Source of the DNA: Candidatus Brocadia carolinensis
GTDB lineage: Bacteria; Planctomycetota; Brocadiia; Brocadiales; Brocadiaceae
DNA length: 35,568 bases
Direction: 5' to 3'
NCBI GenBank assembly: GCA_002009475.1
Contig: AYTS01000079.1
Location: 1 to 35,568, forward strand
Made by a program: the position numbers and the translations under genes. A model generated the notes under the pieces. It was given only the letters and a program-made list of their open reading frames with translations. It was not told the DNA's origin and made no database searches. Shown here piece by piece: positions 23,832 through 31,515 of the stretch; the first letter of the stretch is position 1; each line of letters begins with the position of its first letter.

Positions 23832-24683
23832 CTTCTTCTTCTCCCCCCTCTCCTGATACGTCTGTCGAAGAACTCAGAGATTTTTTTTACCCATAGTTCC
23901 TCGTCTTCGTCGGTAAATAATGAAATAGGATCTATATTCAATTTTCTTAGTAAAGTCATGTAAGGCAAAAAATTTTCTTGTGCTGTTGAAATATCCAGTG
24001 GTTTTATGGCGCCGGTCTCCATATCTTGCACGGTGAGAAAGCCCCTTGCGTAAGGCAAAGTTGTTTCCATTCTGTCTGAAACAATCACCGGAATTACCTC
24101 ATGAAAACAGCAAAGCGCTTTCATCGATTGCTCGTAATTGTAAGGCGCTAAAAAATCTGACAAAATAAATACGAGGGCTGGCTGGAGGATTTTTTTCGTT
24201 CAAAAAGCTAAACGCTGTATGAAAATCAGTGTAGCTGCCTGAGGGCGGTTCAGATAAAATATTTTTTACTTTGATCAACGCCTCTTTTTCTCCGGCTTTT
24301 GGTTGAAGAAAGCTTTCCACCTTGTCGGTAAAGGTAAGAAAGCCTATTTCGTTGCCTGCTTCCGAAGCGGCATGGACAAGGAGAGAGAGGATGGCGGATT
24401 GAACCTCTTCTTTTGTATGGATAAACGACCCGAACTTCTCCGAACGGCTTTTGTCTACTACGAACATGATGGTTACCCGTTTATCAACGAATTTCATGCG
24501 TACATGAAGCTTTCCCGTCCTTGCCGTTGCCTTCCAGTCGATGGCCTTACAATCATCTCCTGGCTGGTACTGCCGGAGTTCGTCAAATTCCAGACCATGC
24601 AGTGCATTCGTGTAGCTGGAAAATGATCCCGCGAAGAGGTTTCCAATCAATCGTTGCAAAGTAAGCCGTATCCTTTTCTTCAT
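23828..24683 (-). pseudogene. DUF58 protein of the MoxR/BatA set, one-base frameshift
   Basis: The first frame starts at ATG 24681-24683 and carries the DUF58 hallmark GLEFDELRQYQPGDD then IDWKATARTGKLHVRMK, followed by a VWA-like strand (IMFVVDKSRS). It then meets a seven-A run (plus-strand T-run 24190-24196). With one base removed the protein continues as EKILQPALVFILSDFLAPY, NYEQSMKALCCFHEVIPVI, the normal second half, and stops at TGA 23828-23830. The repaired length is 284 residues, as expected. As given, the two halves are in different frames and overlap. DUF58 proteins are the usual neighbours of MoxR ATPases. The stop overlaps the next gene's start, and moxR ends 5 bases before this gene begins. 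Confidence 0.85.
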
Positions 24684-24688
24684 CTGGC

Positions 24689-25684
24689 TTATTCCACGAT
24701 GGGTACCTGATGAAGGATTTTTTCGATGACGTCGTCGGAATCAATGCCCTGAGATTCTGCTTCATGGGTAAGGATGATTCTGTGCCGTAAGACGGGATAA
24801 GCCATCGCGTGAATATGCTCGGGCAGTACCATGTCTTCCCCGTGGATAAAGGCATAGACACGGGATGCCCGCGCTAAGGCGATGGATGCACGGGGTGACG
24901 CGCCATACATCACCAGATTTCTTAAGGTGCCGTTGCCTTCTTCCGGTCTCGTTGCCCTCACTAATCGGGTGATATATTTTAGGGTGACCGATGTTTCCCG
25001 CAGAGGCAACCATTCGGAAATCATATGCCGGAAGGAAAGCACTTCTTTGGGAGATAAAACAACCGCCAGCTCTGCCTCCTCGTCCCGAATCTGCCTCTCG
25101 GTGATTTCTCTCTCGTCTCCGTATACCGGATAATTTACTTTTAGTTTGAACATAAACCGGTCAATCTCGGCTTCGGGCAACAGATACGTCCCTGAAATCT
25201 CAATCGGATTTTGTGTTGCCAGCACGAGAAATAATTTTTCCAGAGGATAGGTCTCCCGTCCGATCGTTACCTGCTTTTCCTGCATTGCCTCAAGCAAGGC
25301 GCTCTGTACCTTTGCAGGTGCACGGTTAATTTCATCGGCAAGGAGTAAGTTGGTAAAAACCGGGCCTTTTTGTATCCTGCTTTTCCTTGTTTCCGGATCC
25401 CACATTTCAAAACCGGTAATATCTCCGGGGATAAGATCGGGAGTAAATTGCACTCTCTGAAATTTAGCATCCAAAATCCTGGCAACGGTTTTTACCGTCA
25501 CCGTCTTTCCAAGCCCAGGATACCCTTCCAGGAGGATATGGCCATCCGAGAGTAAGGCAATAATGACACCCTCGATCAGTTCTTCCTGGCCGACAATAAC
25601 CTTCCCCACTTCCCTCTTAATGGCTTTGACCTTCTCTTTCACGGACTCCTTATCATGGATTACTGTTTTTACCCGTGCCTTCAC
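24689..25684 (-). CDS. MoxR-family AAA+ ATPase
   Basis: 331 residues. Walker A GYPGLGKTVTVKT (about 54-66), Walker B LLLADEINRAPAKVQ (about 113-127), sensor 1 LVLATQNPIE and sensor 2 GASPRASIALARA are all present. MoxR ATPases act as chaperones that mature or load metal into partner proteins, typically with VWA proteins encoded alongside, as here (DUF58, BatD-like and BatA-like). The start is GTG 25682-25684, about nine bases after a GGGAGG site. A candidate promoter lies at 25805-25833. It is the first gene of the minus-strand set. Confidence 0.92.
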   Translation of the reverse strand: MKARVKTVIHDKESVKEKVKAIKREVGKVIVGQEELIEGVIIALLSDGHILLEGYPGLGKTVTVKTVARILDAKFQRVQFTPDLIPGDITGFEMWDPETRKSRIQKGPVFTNLLLADEINRAPAKVQSALLEAMQEKQVTIGRETYPLEKLFLVLATQNPIEISGTYLLPEAEIDRFMFKLKVNYPVYGDEREITERQIRDEEAELAVVLSPKEVLSFRHMISEWLPLRETSVTLKYITRLVRATRPEEGNGTLRNLVMYGASPRASIALARASRVYAFIHGEDMVLPEHIHAMAYPVLRHRIILTHEAESQGIDSDDVIEKILHQVPIVE

Positions 25685-25804
25685 AGCTTATTACCTCCCT
25701 AACATGGTGCAGCGAATTGCTGCGAAATTATTCTCTCAGAACTTTTCTTTCACAGGTTTTTTTTCAGCCAACATGCTGCTTTATATACGTATCTTTACGA
25801 TCGG

Positions 25805-25833
25805 ATTATATAGTGTCGCTTTTTTGTTTACAA
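25805..25833 (-). promoter_or_regulatory. Sigma70-type promoter for the moxR set
   Basis: On the minus strand TTGTAA (25828-25833) and a perfect TATAAT (25805-25810) are 17 bases apart. The predicted start, near 25798, leaves a leader of about 115 bases before the moxR GTG. Confidence 0.6.
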
Positions 25834-25991
25834 ACAAATTATAAATTTTTAATCACCACAACTCAATGTAATTTAAGCAGGATACAAGAATGAAAAGGAG
25901 AAATCTTTTACAGAAGAGAAACCAGTTTCCTGCTTTGGCATCTTGCATGCTAATCATTTAAACACACTCTCTTTTCCGTGAGAAAATTGTA

Positions 25992-26020
25992 TTGACAGTA
26001 AATTTAAAAAGGTGTATATA
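25992..26020 (+). promoter_or_regulatory. Strong sigma70-type promoter for the glutamate-synthase-like gene
   Basis: TTGACA (25992-25997), a 17-base spacer and TATATA (26015-26020). This is the best promoter match in the window. Transcription would start near 26027, about 80 bases before ATG 26107. Confidence 0.7.
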
Positions 26021-26106
26021 TGCACAATTTGAATCACAAGCAGGGAATACTATTTTTTATTATTATTTAGTTCGACAACTCTAATTCGTCAGAAAGGGGT
26101 TTGGAA

Positions 26107-27786
26107 ATGTCTTTTTCAAAACCAAACGCGTCAGCGGCAACACGTACAAAGAATAGGACTCCAAATGACCGGACACCAGCCAGCGGCATGTGCTCGGTTT
26201 GCGTGGATGATTGTCCGGGTATATGCGAGATCGGAAAGTCCGCGTATAGAGCAGCGGAAAATTTGTATCCACAACCCTTTGGCATTATCACTGCCGGGGC
26301 AGATAAAGATTATCCGGTAGATTTTTCACATCTCAATATCATGGGAACGGCGGTTGGAGCCGTAGGAATTGAAGCCAACAGCGACAAGGCAATTTTTGAG
26401 AATGTGAACACGGAAACGAGGCTGGGGAAGGATAAGGGAATTAAGTTACGATTGCCGATTATGATTCCGGGCCTGGGTTCGACAAATGTTGCCAAGACAC
26501 ACTGGGATGGATTAGCTGTCGGTTCTGCAATTTCCGGGACAGGACTTACCATTGGTGAAAATGTAGGCGGCATGGACGTCAATACGAGGTTAGAGAACGG
26601 AAGAATAACCCACTGCCCCGATCTCGAGTACCGGGTAAAAACCTTTCAGGAATGGCAAAAGGATGGTTACGGCGTTATTGTAATGCAGGAAAATGTGGAA
26701 GACAGCAGATTAGGTGTGCTTGAGTACGGTATCAACAAATTAGGAGTACAGGCCGTAGAAATGAAATGGGGGCAAGGCGCCAAGGATATCGGCGGAGAGG
26801 TGAAGATAAACTCCCTGGAGAAAGCGAGATTATTGCGCGACCGTGGTTATATCGTGCTTCCTGACCCCTATGATAATAATGTAGCCTCGGTCTTTGGCAA
26901 GGCATTTAAGGAATTTGAAAGGCACTCCAGAGTTGGAATGGTCAATGAAGAGGGATTTGTACGTCGGGTTGAGGCATTAAGGAAGGCTGGCGCAAAATAT
27001 GTGTTTCTGAAGACGGGTGCCTATCGGCCGGCTGACCTTGCCAGGGCAGTCCGTTATTGTTCTATTGCCGGAGTTGATGTTTTGACCGTAGATGGGGCCG
27101 GCGGCGGTACCGGTATGAGCCCATGGCACATGATGAACGAATGGGGTGTGCCGACGTTATACATTGCTTCCCTTACCTATAATTACATCCATACATTAGC
27201 CTCAAAAGGCCAGTATGTACCTGACGTAATCCTTGCCGGAGGATTTGCGTTTGAGGACGATATCTTTAAGGCCTGTGCGCTCGGCGCTCCTTATGTCAAG
27301 GCAGTTGGAATGGCGCGTTCTCCGCTGTGTGCGGCTCATGTTGGGAAATTAGTTGCCGATCAGGTTAATAAAAATACCGTTGACAAAACGATAGAACCCT
27401 ACGGCAAGACGATAGATGAAATTTTTGTTTTATCGTCTAAAGTGAAACGATTGTTCGGTTCCAACGGGCGCGAAGTGCCGCCGGGGGCAGTTGGGGTCTA
27501 TTCATATTATCAGCGGTTATCTCAGGGCTTACGGCAGTTAATGTGTGGTTCAAGAAAATTTGGGTTGGAACATTTAACACGAGATGATGTCGTCACCCTG
27601 ACGCGCGAAGCGGCAGAAGTAACCGGCTTAAAATACATCATGGATGCCGATAGTGAAATAGCTGAACAGATCCTCATGGGAAAGGAAAAACCCAAAGGTA
27701 AAATTGTGGTAAAAGCAAAGCCAAAGGTAGCTTCAAAGCCCATTGCAAAAGTAAAACAGAAGGCAAAACCGAAGGCAAAGAGATAA
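26107..27786 (+). CDS. FMN-binding glutamate synthase family protein (GltB-like)
   Basis: 559 residues. ATG 26107 is preferred over the TTG at 26101 because AAGGGG lies 7-8 bases upstream. The central and C-terminal parts match the FMN/glutamate synthase barrel: LRLPIMIPGLGSTN, GLAVGSAISGTGLTIGENV, MKWGQGAKDIGGEV, VLTVDGAGGGTGMSPWHM and ILAGGFAFEDDIFKACALG. An N-terminal cluster CSVCVDDCPGIC (C-x2-C-x3-C-x3-C) probably binds Fe-S. There is no amidotransferase domain, so it is not a complete GOGAT large subunit. After about residue 525 the chain becomes a Lys/Pro/Ala-rich tail ending KAKPKAKR. The gene has its own strong promoter, which suggests high expression. Its physiological reaction is not known from sequence. 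Confidence 0.82.
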   Translation: MSFSKPNASAATRTKNRTPNDRTPASGMCSVCVDDCPGICEIGKSAYRAAENLYPQPFGIITAGADKDYPVDFSHLNIMGTAVGAVGIEANSDKAIFENVNTETRLGKDKGIKLRLPIMIPGLGSTNVAKTHWDGLAVGSAISGTGLTIGENVGGMDVNTRLENGRITHCPDLEYRVKTFQEWQKDGYGVIVMQENVEDSRLGVLEYGINKLGVQAVEMKWGQGAKDIGGEVKINSLEKARLLRDRGYIVLPDPYDNNVASVFGKAFKEFERHSRVGMVNEEGFVRRVEALRKAGAKYVFLKTGAYRPADLARAVRYCSIAGVDVLTVDGAGGGTGMSPWHMMNEWGVPTLYIASLTYNYIHTLASKGQYVPDVILAGGFAFEDDIFKACALGAPYVKAVGMARSPLCAAHVGKLVADQVNKNTVDKTIEPYGKTIDEIFVLSSKVKRLFGSNGREVPPGAVGVYSYYQRLSQGLRQLMCGSRKFGLEHLTRDDVVTLTREAAEVTGLKYIMDADSEIAEQILMGKEKPKGKIVVKAKPKVASKPIAKVKQKAKPKAKR

Positions 27787-27953
27787 GCGATTCGAAGAGA
27801 AGGAACCATGTATGCTCAGGATGCCTTGGTATGCAAAAATGGAACATCCATTAAGAACCTCAGTGGAAAATCACGGTTTTTTTACAAAACGGGGGGAGGT
27901 TCTAAATATCGTGCTTGTAAGTTGTTTGTTTGCAGTTCTTTAAAAAGTGAAGA
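27787..27953 (+). other. Spacer and presumed CRISPR leader
   Basis: 167 bases between the glutamate-synthase-like gene and the first CRISPR repeat. The short frame at 27808-28002 runs into the repeats and is not a credible gene. AT-rich sequence near 27900-27953 could be the leader. No cas gene is nearby. Confidence 0.4.
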
Positions 27954-28123
27954 GTCAGAAATGACATCCCTATCGGTAGGGACTGAAACATTCCACTACT
28001 GACACACAAAACAGTAATGATGTCAGAAATGACATCCCTATCGGTAGGGACTGAAACATTTTAGCACAGAAATTGAGTTTCGTAATTGTCAGAAATGACA
28101 TCCCTATCGGTAGGGACTGAAAC
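27954..28123 (+). CRISPR. Orphan CRISPR array, three identical 36-bp repeats
   Basis: Repeats at 27954-27989, 28022-28057 and 28088-28123 are identical. Each starts GTCAGAAATGACATCCC and ends TAGGGACTGAAAC; CCCTA and TAGGG form a 5-bp stem around TCGG. The GAAAC end indicates that the plus strand is transcribed. Spacers are 27990-28021 (32 bases) and 28058-28087 (30 bases). They differ from each other but both begin ATT. No cas1, cas2 or effector gene lies within the window, so any function depends on Cas proteins encoded elsewhere. The array is short and may be a relic. Confidence 0.85.
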
Positions 28124-28320
28124 TCTCCGTGAGACGTTACCCGTGTTTGTATCCGTCTGAAAAGACATTTTTTCCTGCGTATTCCTGCGATCTCCAGCCC
28201 AGAGCAGTCAAATCCTGCCCAGGAAGTATGTATCACGCCGAAATCTCACCATCCGTGTTAATTCATTGACACCTTTTTCAAAAATCGTTATATTTATAAG
28301 AAATAAGCCTCCTTTTTGGC

Positions 28321-28357
28321 TCATGGTAGGGCGACCGGCCTGGTCGCCCTACCATGA
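28321..28357. repeat. Perfect 16-bp palindrome
   Basis: TCATGGTAGGGCGACC (28321-28336) and its exact complement (28342-28357) flank GGCCT. A shorter relative is at 22372-22388. There is no T-tract, so a dispersed repeat is more likely than a terminator. Confidence 0.7.
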
Positions 28358-28393
28358 GTGATCCGAAAGTTGGTGCTATAGGCAGCCTGATTG

Positions 28394-28568
28394 AATGTTA
28401 AGGAATTTCAATCCATCCCCACAATCCCCCCCCGTTTACGGGGGGGAAAGCAGGGGGGGAAAGTTACCGAATGCCTAATTACAAAATGTACCGGAATTTT
28501 AATTACCCCCCATAATCCCCCCGTAAACGGGGGGAGACCAGGGGGAGAAGCCGGCGAAGGACTAACTC
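28394..28568. repeat. Composite C-tract/G-tract repeat, two tandem copies
   Basis: Copies at 28394-28481 and 28482-28568. Each goes from ATGTTAAGGAATTTCAATC or ATGTACCGGAATTTTAATT through C-runs and GTTTACGGGGGG or GTAAACGGGGGG to a GCCGAAGGAC/ACCGAATGCCTAATT tail. The array ends about 100 bases before the tRNA-binding gene. Confidence 0.75.
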
Positions 28569-28668
28569 ACGGTAAAACTGGTAGTGACCAACCAAAAAAG
28601 CCGGGTGTGATACGAAATGCGACAGATATACAAGGCAAGTTATTTCTTTTTGTTTACGAAAGGCACAC

Positions 28669-28995
28669 ATGATCTCGATTGAGGATTTTTTGAAGATAGA
28701 CCTGCGGGTTGCCGAGGTAAAGCACGCAGAACCTCACCCAAACGCAGACAAGCTTCTGATCCTGAAGATTGATGCGGGTGACGGAGTGGAAGGCAGGCAG
28801 ATTGTCGCCGGGATTAGAAGCGCGTACAACCCGGAAGACCTGATTGGGAAAAAAATCGTTATTGTAAACAACCTGGCGCCTGCAACTCTACGGGGAGTAG
28901 AAAGCCAGGGGATGTTGCTGGCTGCAAAGGATGACGGCCACGTGGTAATCCTCACAACGGAAAAGGATGTAAAGCCTGGCTCTAAAATACAATAA
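28669..28995 (+). CDS. Free-standing tRNA-binding (OB-fold) protein, MetG C-terminal domain-like
   Basis: 108 residues making up a single EMAP/Arc1p-type tRNA-binding domain: IDLRVAEVKHAEPHPNADK (about 10-28), LLILKIDAG, QIVAGIRSAY and NNLAPATLRGVESQGMLLA. The same domain forms the dimerising C-terminus of bacterial methionyl-tRNA synthetase; as a separate gene it may act in trans as a MetG beta subunit or as a CsaA-like chaperone. It is the first gene of a tight plus-strand block with recN 30 bases downstream. Confidence 0.85.
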   Translation: MISIEDFLKIDLRVAEVKHAEPHPNADKLLILKIDAGDGVEGRQIVAGIRSAYNPEDLIGKKIVIVNNLAPATLRGVESQGMLLAAKDDGHVVILTTEKDVKPGSKIQ

Positions 28996-29025
28996 CCTGT
29001 TTGCAGAAGATGGCGGAAGATAACC

Positions 29026-30735
29026 ATGCTGCAGGAGCTCTACATAACGAATTTTGTATTGATAGACAAAGTCACCATTACCCTTTGCGAGCGATTGAAC
29101 GTGTTTAGCGGGGCGACCGGTGTGGGAAAATCAATGGTCATTGGCGCTCTTAATTTCATCCTTGGCGGGAGGGCGACCGCTGATCTTGTGCGGAGCGGCA
29201 AAGAAGAGGCAACGGTAATTGGCAAATTTTTCATTAACGATAAAAGCCTCCTGAAGCAGATTCAAAAGGTATCAGATAACAGCGCCATGGAAGAAGAAGT
29301 CCTGCTTCAAAGAAGTATTGATACGAGCGGACGGAGCAGATGCCGCATCAACGACATTCCTGTTACGGTATCGACGCTGAAAGAAATTGGAGATATCCTG
29401 GTCAATATTCATGGTCAACACGAACATGAAACCTTGCTGCATGGCATGAATCAACTTTATATCCTGGACGATTTTGGCGGGATCTCTCCGTTACGGGAAC
29501 AGTTTGCAGAAGTCTACCGGCAGTTCACAGAAAAGACCATCGTACGGGACACCTTAAAAAATAACCAGCAGGAACGCGGACAAAAGATAGACCTGTATGC
29601 CTTCCAAATCGATGAGATTGATAAAGCACAACTCAAGGCAGGTGAGGGAGAAGAACTTGAAAAGGAAAGAGTCCTCTTGAGTAACGCAGAAAAAATTTTC
29701 AGCACGGTCTCCTCATGTTATTCACAGCTCTATGAGTCTTCCGATGCTATTCTGGAAAAGTTGAAAACGGTCATGCGCGAATTGCAATCGGTTGCAAAAC
29801 TTGACGATACCCTGCAAAAGATATTCGATGACTCCAGCCAATCGGCGTATCAACTGGAAGACATGGCCTTTTCTTTAGGGAAATACCGGGATGGATTCAA
29901 CTATGACCCGCAACGGCTGGAATATATTGAAGAACGGTTAAACACCATCAGAAAGTTAAAATCCAAATATGGAACCACGGTGGAAGAAATCCTGTCCTAT
30001 CGGGATGAGGTTGCGGAAAAACTGAAGCTGCTTTCGGGGGAAGGAACCACGGCTGAGCATCTGGATGCAGAGATAGAAATGTTGACAAACGCTTTAAAAC
30101 AGAAAGGCGGCGAATTAACCAAAAAACGCCTTGCCACGGCTGACCAATTGGCTCCTCTGATAAACAAAGAGCTTCATGACCTCGGTATCCCTCACGGACG
30201 GTTTTGTGTGCAGATCACATCGCCTTTTTTGCCTGATAACGGCGAACCACAGGTTTTTGAGGCAAAGCGACATGGCTTTGACCAGGTGGATTTTCTTATT
30301 TCACCCAATCCTGGTGAGGACTTAAAGCCGTTAAAAAAGATTGCCTCCGGGGGTGAAATCTCACGTGTCATGCTGGCGCTCAAACACCAACTGGCGAAAG
30401 TAGACAAGACACCGGTGCTGGTTTTTGATGAGATTGACGCCAATATCGGCGGAAGAATGGGAGAGGTTATTGGGGAAAAGTTGAGCAGCATTGCAAGGTC
30501 ACACCAGGTGATCTGCATTACCCATCTTCCTCAAATTGCCAGTTATGCGGATGAGCAATGGAAGGTAAATAAGCTGGTAAAAAATGGGAAAACGGTGTCT
30601 AGCATCGAAAATTTATCAAAGGAATCCCGGCTTGAGGAAATTGCCGATATGATCCGGGGCAGTGAAAAGACGGATATTACCCGGAAGCAGGCCCAGGAAA
30701 TGCTGCGTGACGCGAAAAGGAAGGTAAAAAAATAG
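29026..30735 (+). CDS. recN: DNA repair protein RecN
   Basis: 569 residues, an SMC-like ATPase that organises DNA ends for recombinational repair of double-strand breaks. Walker A is GATGVGKSMVIGAL (about 29-42, with Thr in place of the more usual Glu in GETGAGKS). Signature and Walker B follow near the C-terminus: ASGGEISRVMLALK, then VLVFDEIDANIGGRMG and VICITHLPQIASYAD. A long coiled-coil middle (about 150-360) includes the IDEIDKAQL start typical of RecN. ATG 29026 gives the expected N-terminus MLQELYITNFVLIDK. Six bases separate it from the downstream pseudouridine synthase gene. Confidence 0.95.
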   Translation: MLQELYITNFVLIDKVTITLCERLNVFSGATGVGKSMVIGALNFILGGRATADLVRSGKEEATVIGKFFINDKSLLKQIQKVSDNSAMEEEVLLQRSIDTSGRSRCRINDIPVTVSTLKEIGDILVNIHGQHEHETLLHGMNQLYILDDFGGISPLREQFAEVYRQFTEKTIVRDTLKNNQQERGQKIDLYAFQIDEIDKAQLKAGEGEELEKERVLLSNAEKIFSTVSSCYSQLYESSDAILEKLKTVMRELQSVAKLDDTLQKIFDDSSQSAYQLEDMAFSLGKYRDGFNYDPQRLEYIEERLNTIRKLKSKYGTTVEEILSYRDEVAEKLKLLSGEGTTAEHLDAEIEMLTNALKQKGGELTKKRLATADQLAPLINKELHDLGIPHGRFCVQITSPFLPDNGEPQVFEAKRHGFDQVDFLISPNPGEDLKPLKKIASGGEISRVMLALKHQLAKVDKTPVLVFDEIDANIGGRMGEVIGEKLSSIARSHQVICITHLPQIASYADEQWKVNKLVKNGKTVSSIENLSKESRLEEIADMIRGSEKTDITRKQAQEMLRDAKRKVKK

Positions 30736-30741
30736 GAATTT

Positions 30742-31497
30742 ATGCTGGAACGCCTCCAAAAAATACTGGCAAAGGCGGGAGTCGGCTCCCGTCGTGAGTG
30801 TGAAAAAATCATTGCTGCAGGGAGGGTAACGGTTGATGGGAAACGGGTCACGGCCCTGGGCGCCGTCTTCGATGCAGATAAAAGTAAAATTTGTTGCGAT
30901 GGCACCCTGATACAAAGACAGCGCAAGATTTATTATCTCCTCAGTAAACCGAAAGGATATGTGTGCACGAATCGTGACGAGCTGGATCGGTTAAAGGCAA
31001 TTGACATACTGAAGAATGTCACGCAAAGGATATACACGATTGGTCGGCTGGATAAGGAGAGTGAAGGGTTGATTGTCGTAACGAACGATGGTGATCTTGC
31101 AAACAAACTATCTCATCCGAAGTATGAGGTGAGTAAGACGTACTTTGTGGAAGTCGATGGATACCTGTCGGATGCGGCAATTAAGGCCTTGGAATCCGGC
31201 GTTTGGCTTTCCTTTGGCAAGACACGGCCGGTAAGAATTCAGCATGTCCGCAGGGGAAAACAGAGGAGCAGGTTTGAGATGATGTTGAAAGAAGGGAAGA
31301 ACAGGGAAATCCGCCGTATGCTCGTTGACTGTAACTATAAGGTGCGCATCCTGCGCCGGATAAGAATAGGGAATTTATATGACCCGGCATTGAAGGTCGG
31401 TAAGTACCGGAAGTTGACAGATGGTGAAGTTGCACGGCTTTTTGCATTGGCGGAAAGAGTTAATACAAAGGATGCAGAGCATAGTTCTGTGCTTTAA
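30742..31497 (+). CDS. rluB: 23S rRNA pseudouridine synthase of the RsuA/RluB family
   Basis: 251 residues. An N-terminal S4 RNA-binding domain (LQKILAKAGVGSRRECEKI, about 3-21) is followed by the catalytic domain with the active-site motif GRLDKESEGLIVVTNDGDL (Asp at about residue 97) and the late NREIRRMLVDCNYKV motif. The family converts uridine to pseudouridine in rRNA; RluB acts on 23S rRNA U2605 in E. coli. RsuA or RluE/F are possible alternatives because the RluB-specific C-terminal tail is short. AGGAA lies about seven bases before ATG 30742. Confidence 0.85.
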   Translation: MLERLQKILAKAGVGSRRECEKIIAAGRVTVDGKRVTALGAVFDADKSKICCDGTLIQRQRKIYYLLSKPKGYVCTNRDELDRLKAIDILKNVTQRIYTIGRLDKESEGLIVVTNDGDLANKLSHPKYEVSKTYFVEVDGYLSDAAIKALESGVWLSFGKTRPVRIQHVRRGKQRSRFEMMLKEGKNREIRRMLVDCNYKVRILRRIRIGNLYDPALKVGKYRKLTDGEVARLFALAERVNTKDAEHSSVL

Positions 31498-31515
31498 AGA
31501 GCGATTGGGGAAAAC

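Noticed and set aside
27808..28002. Small plus-strand gene after the glutamate-synthase-like gene
   Set aside because: It runs into the CRISPR repeats, lacks a ribosome binding site and has no family-like sequence.
28321..28357. Intrinsic terminator after the CRISPR array
   Set aside because: The stem is perfect, but no T-tract follows it on either strand, and related palindromes occur elsewhere in the window.
31498..31515. TPP riboswitch in front of thiC
   Set aside because: Only 18 bases separate thiC from the upstream gene, and no thi-box sequence was recognised.
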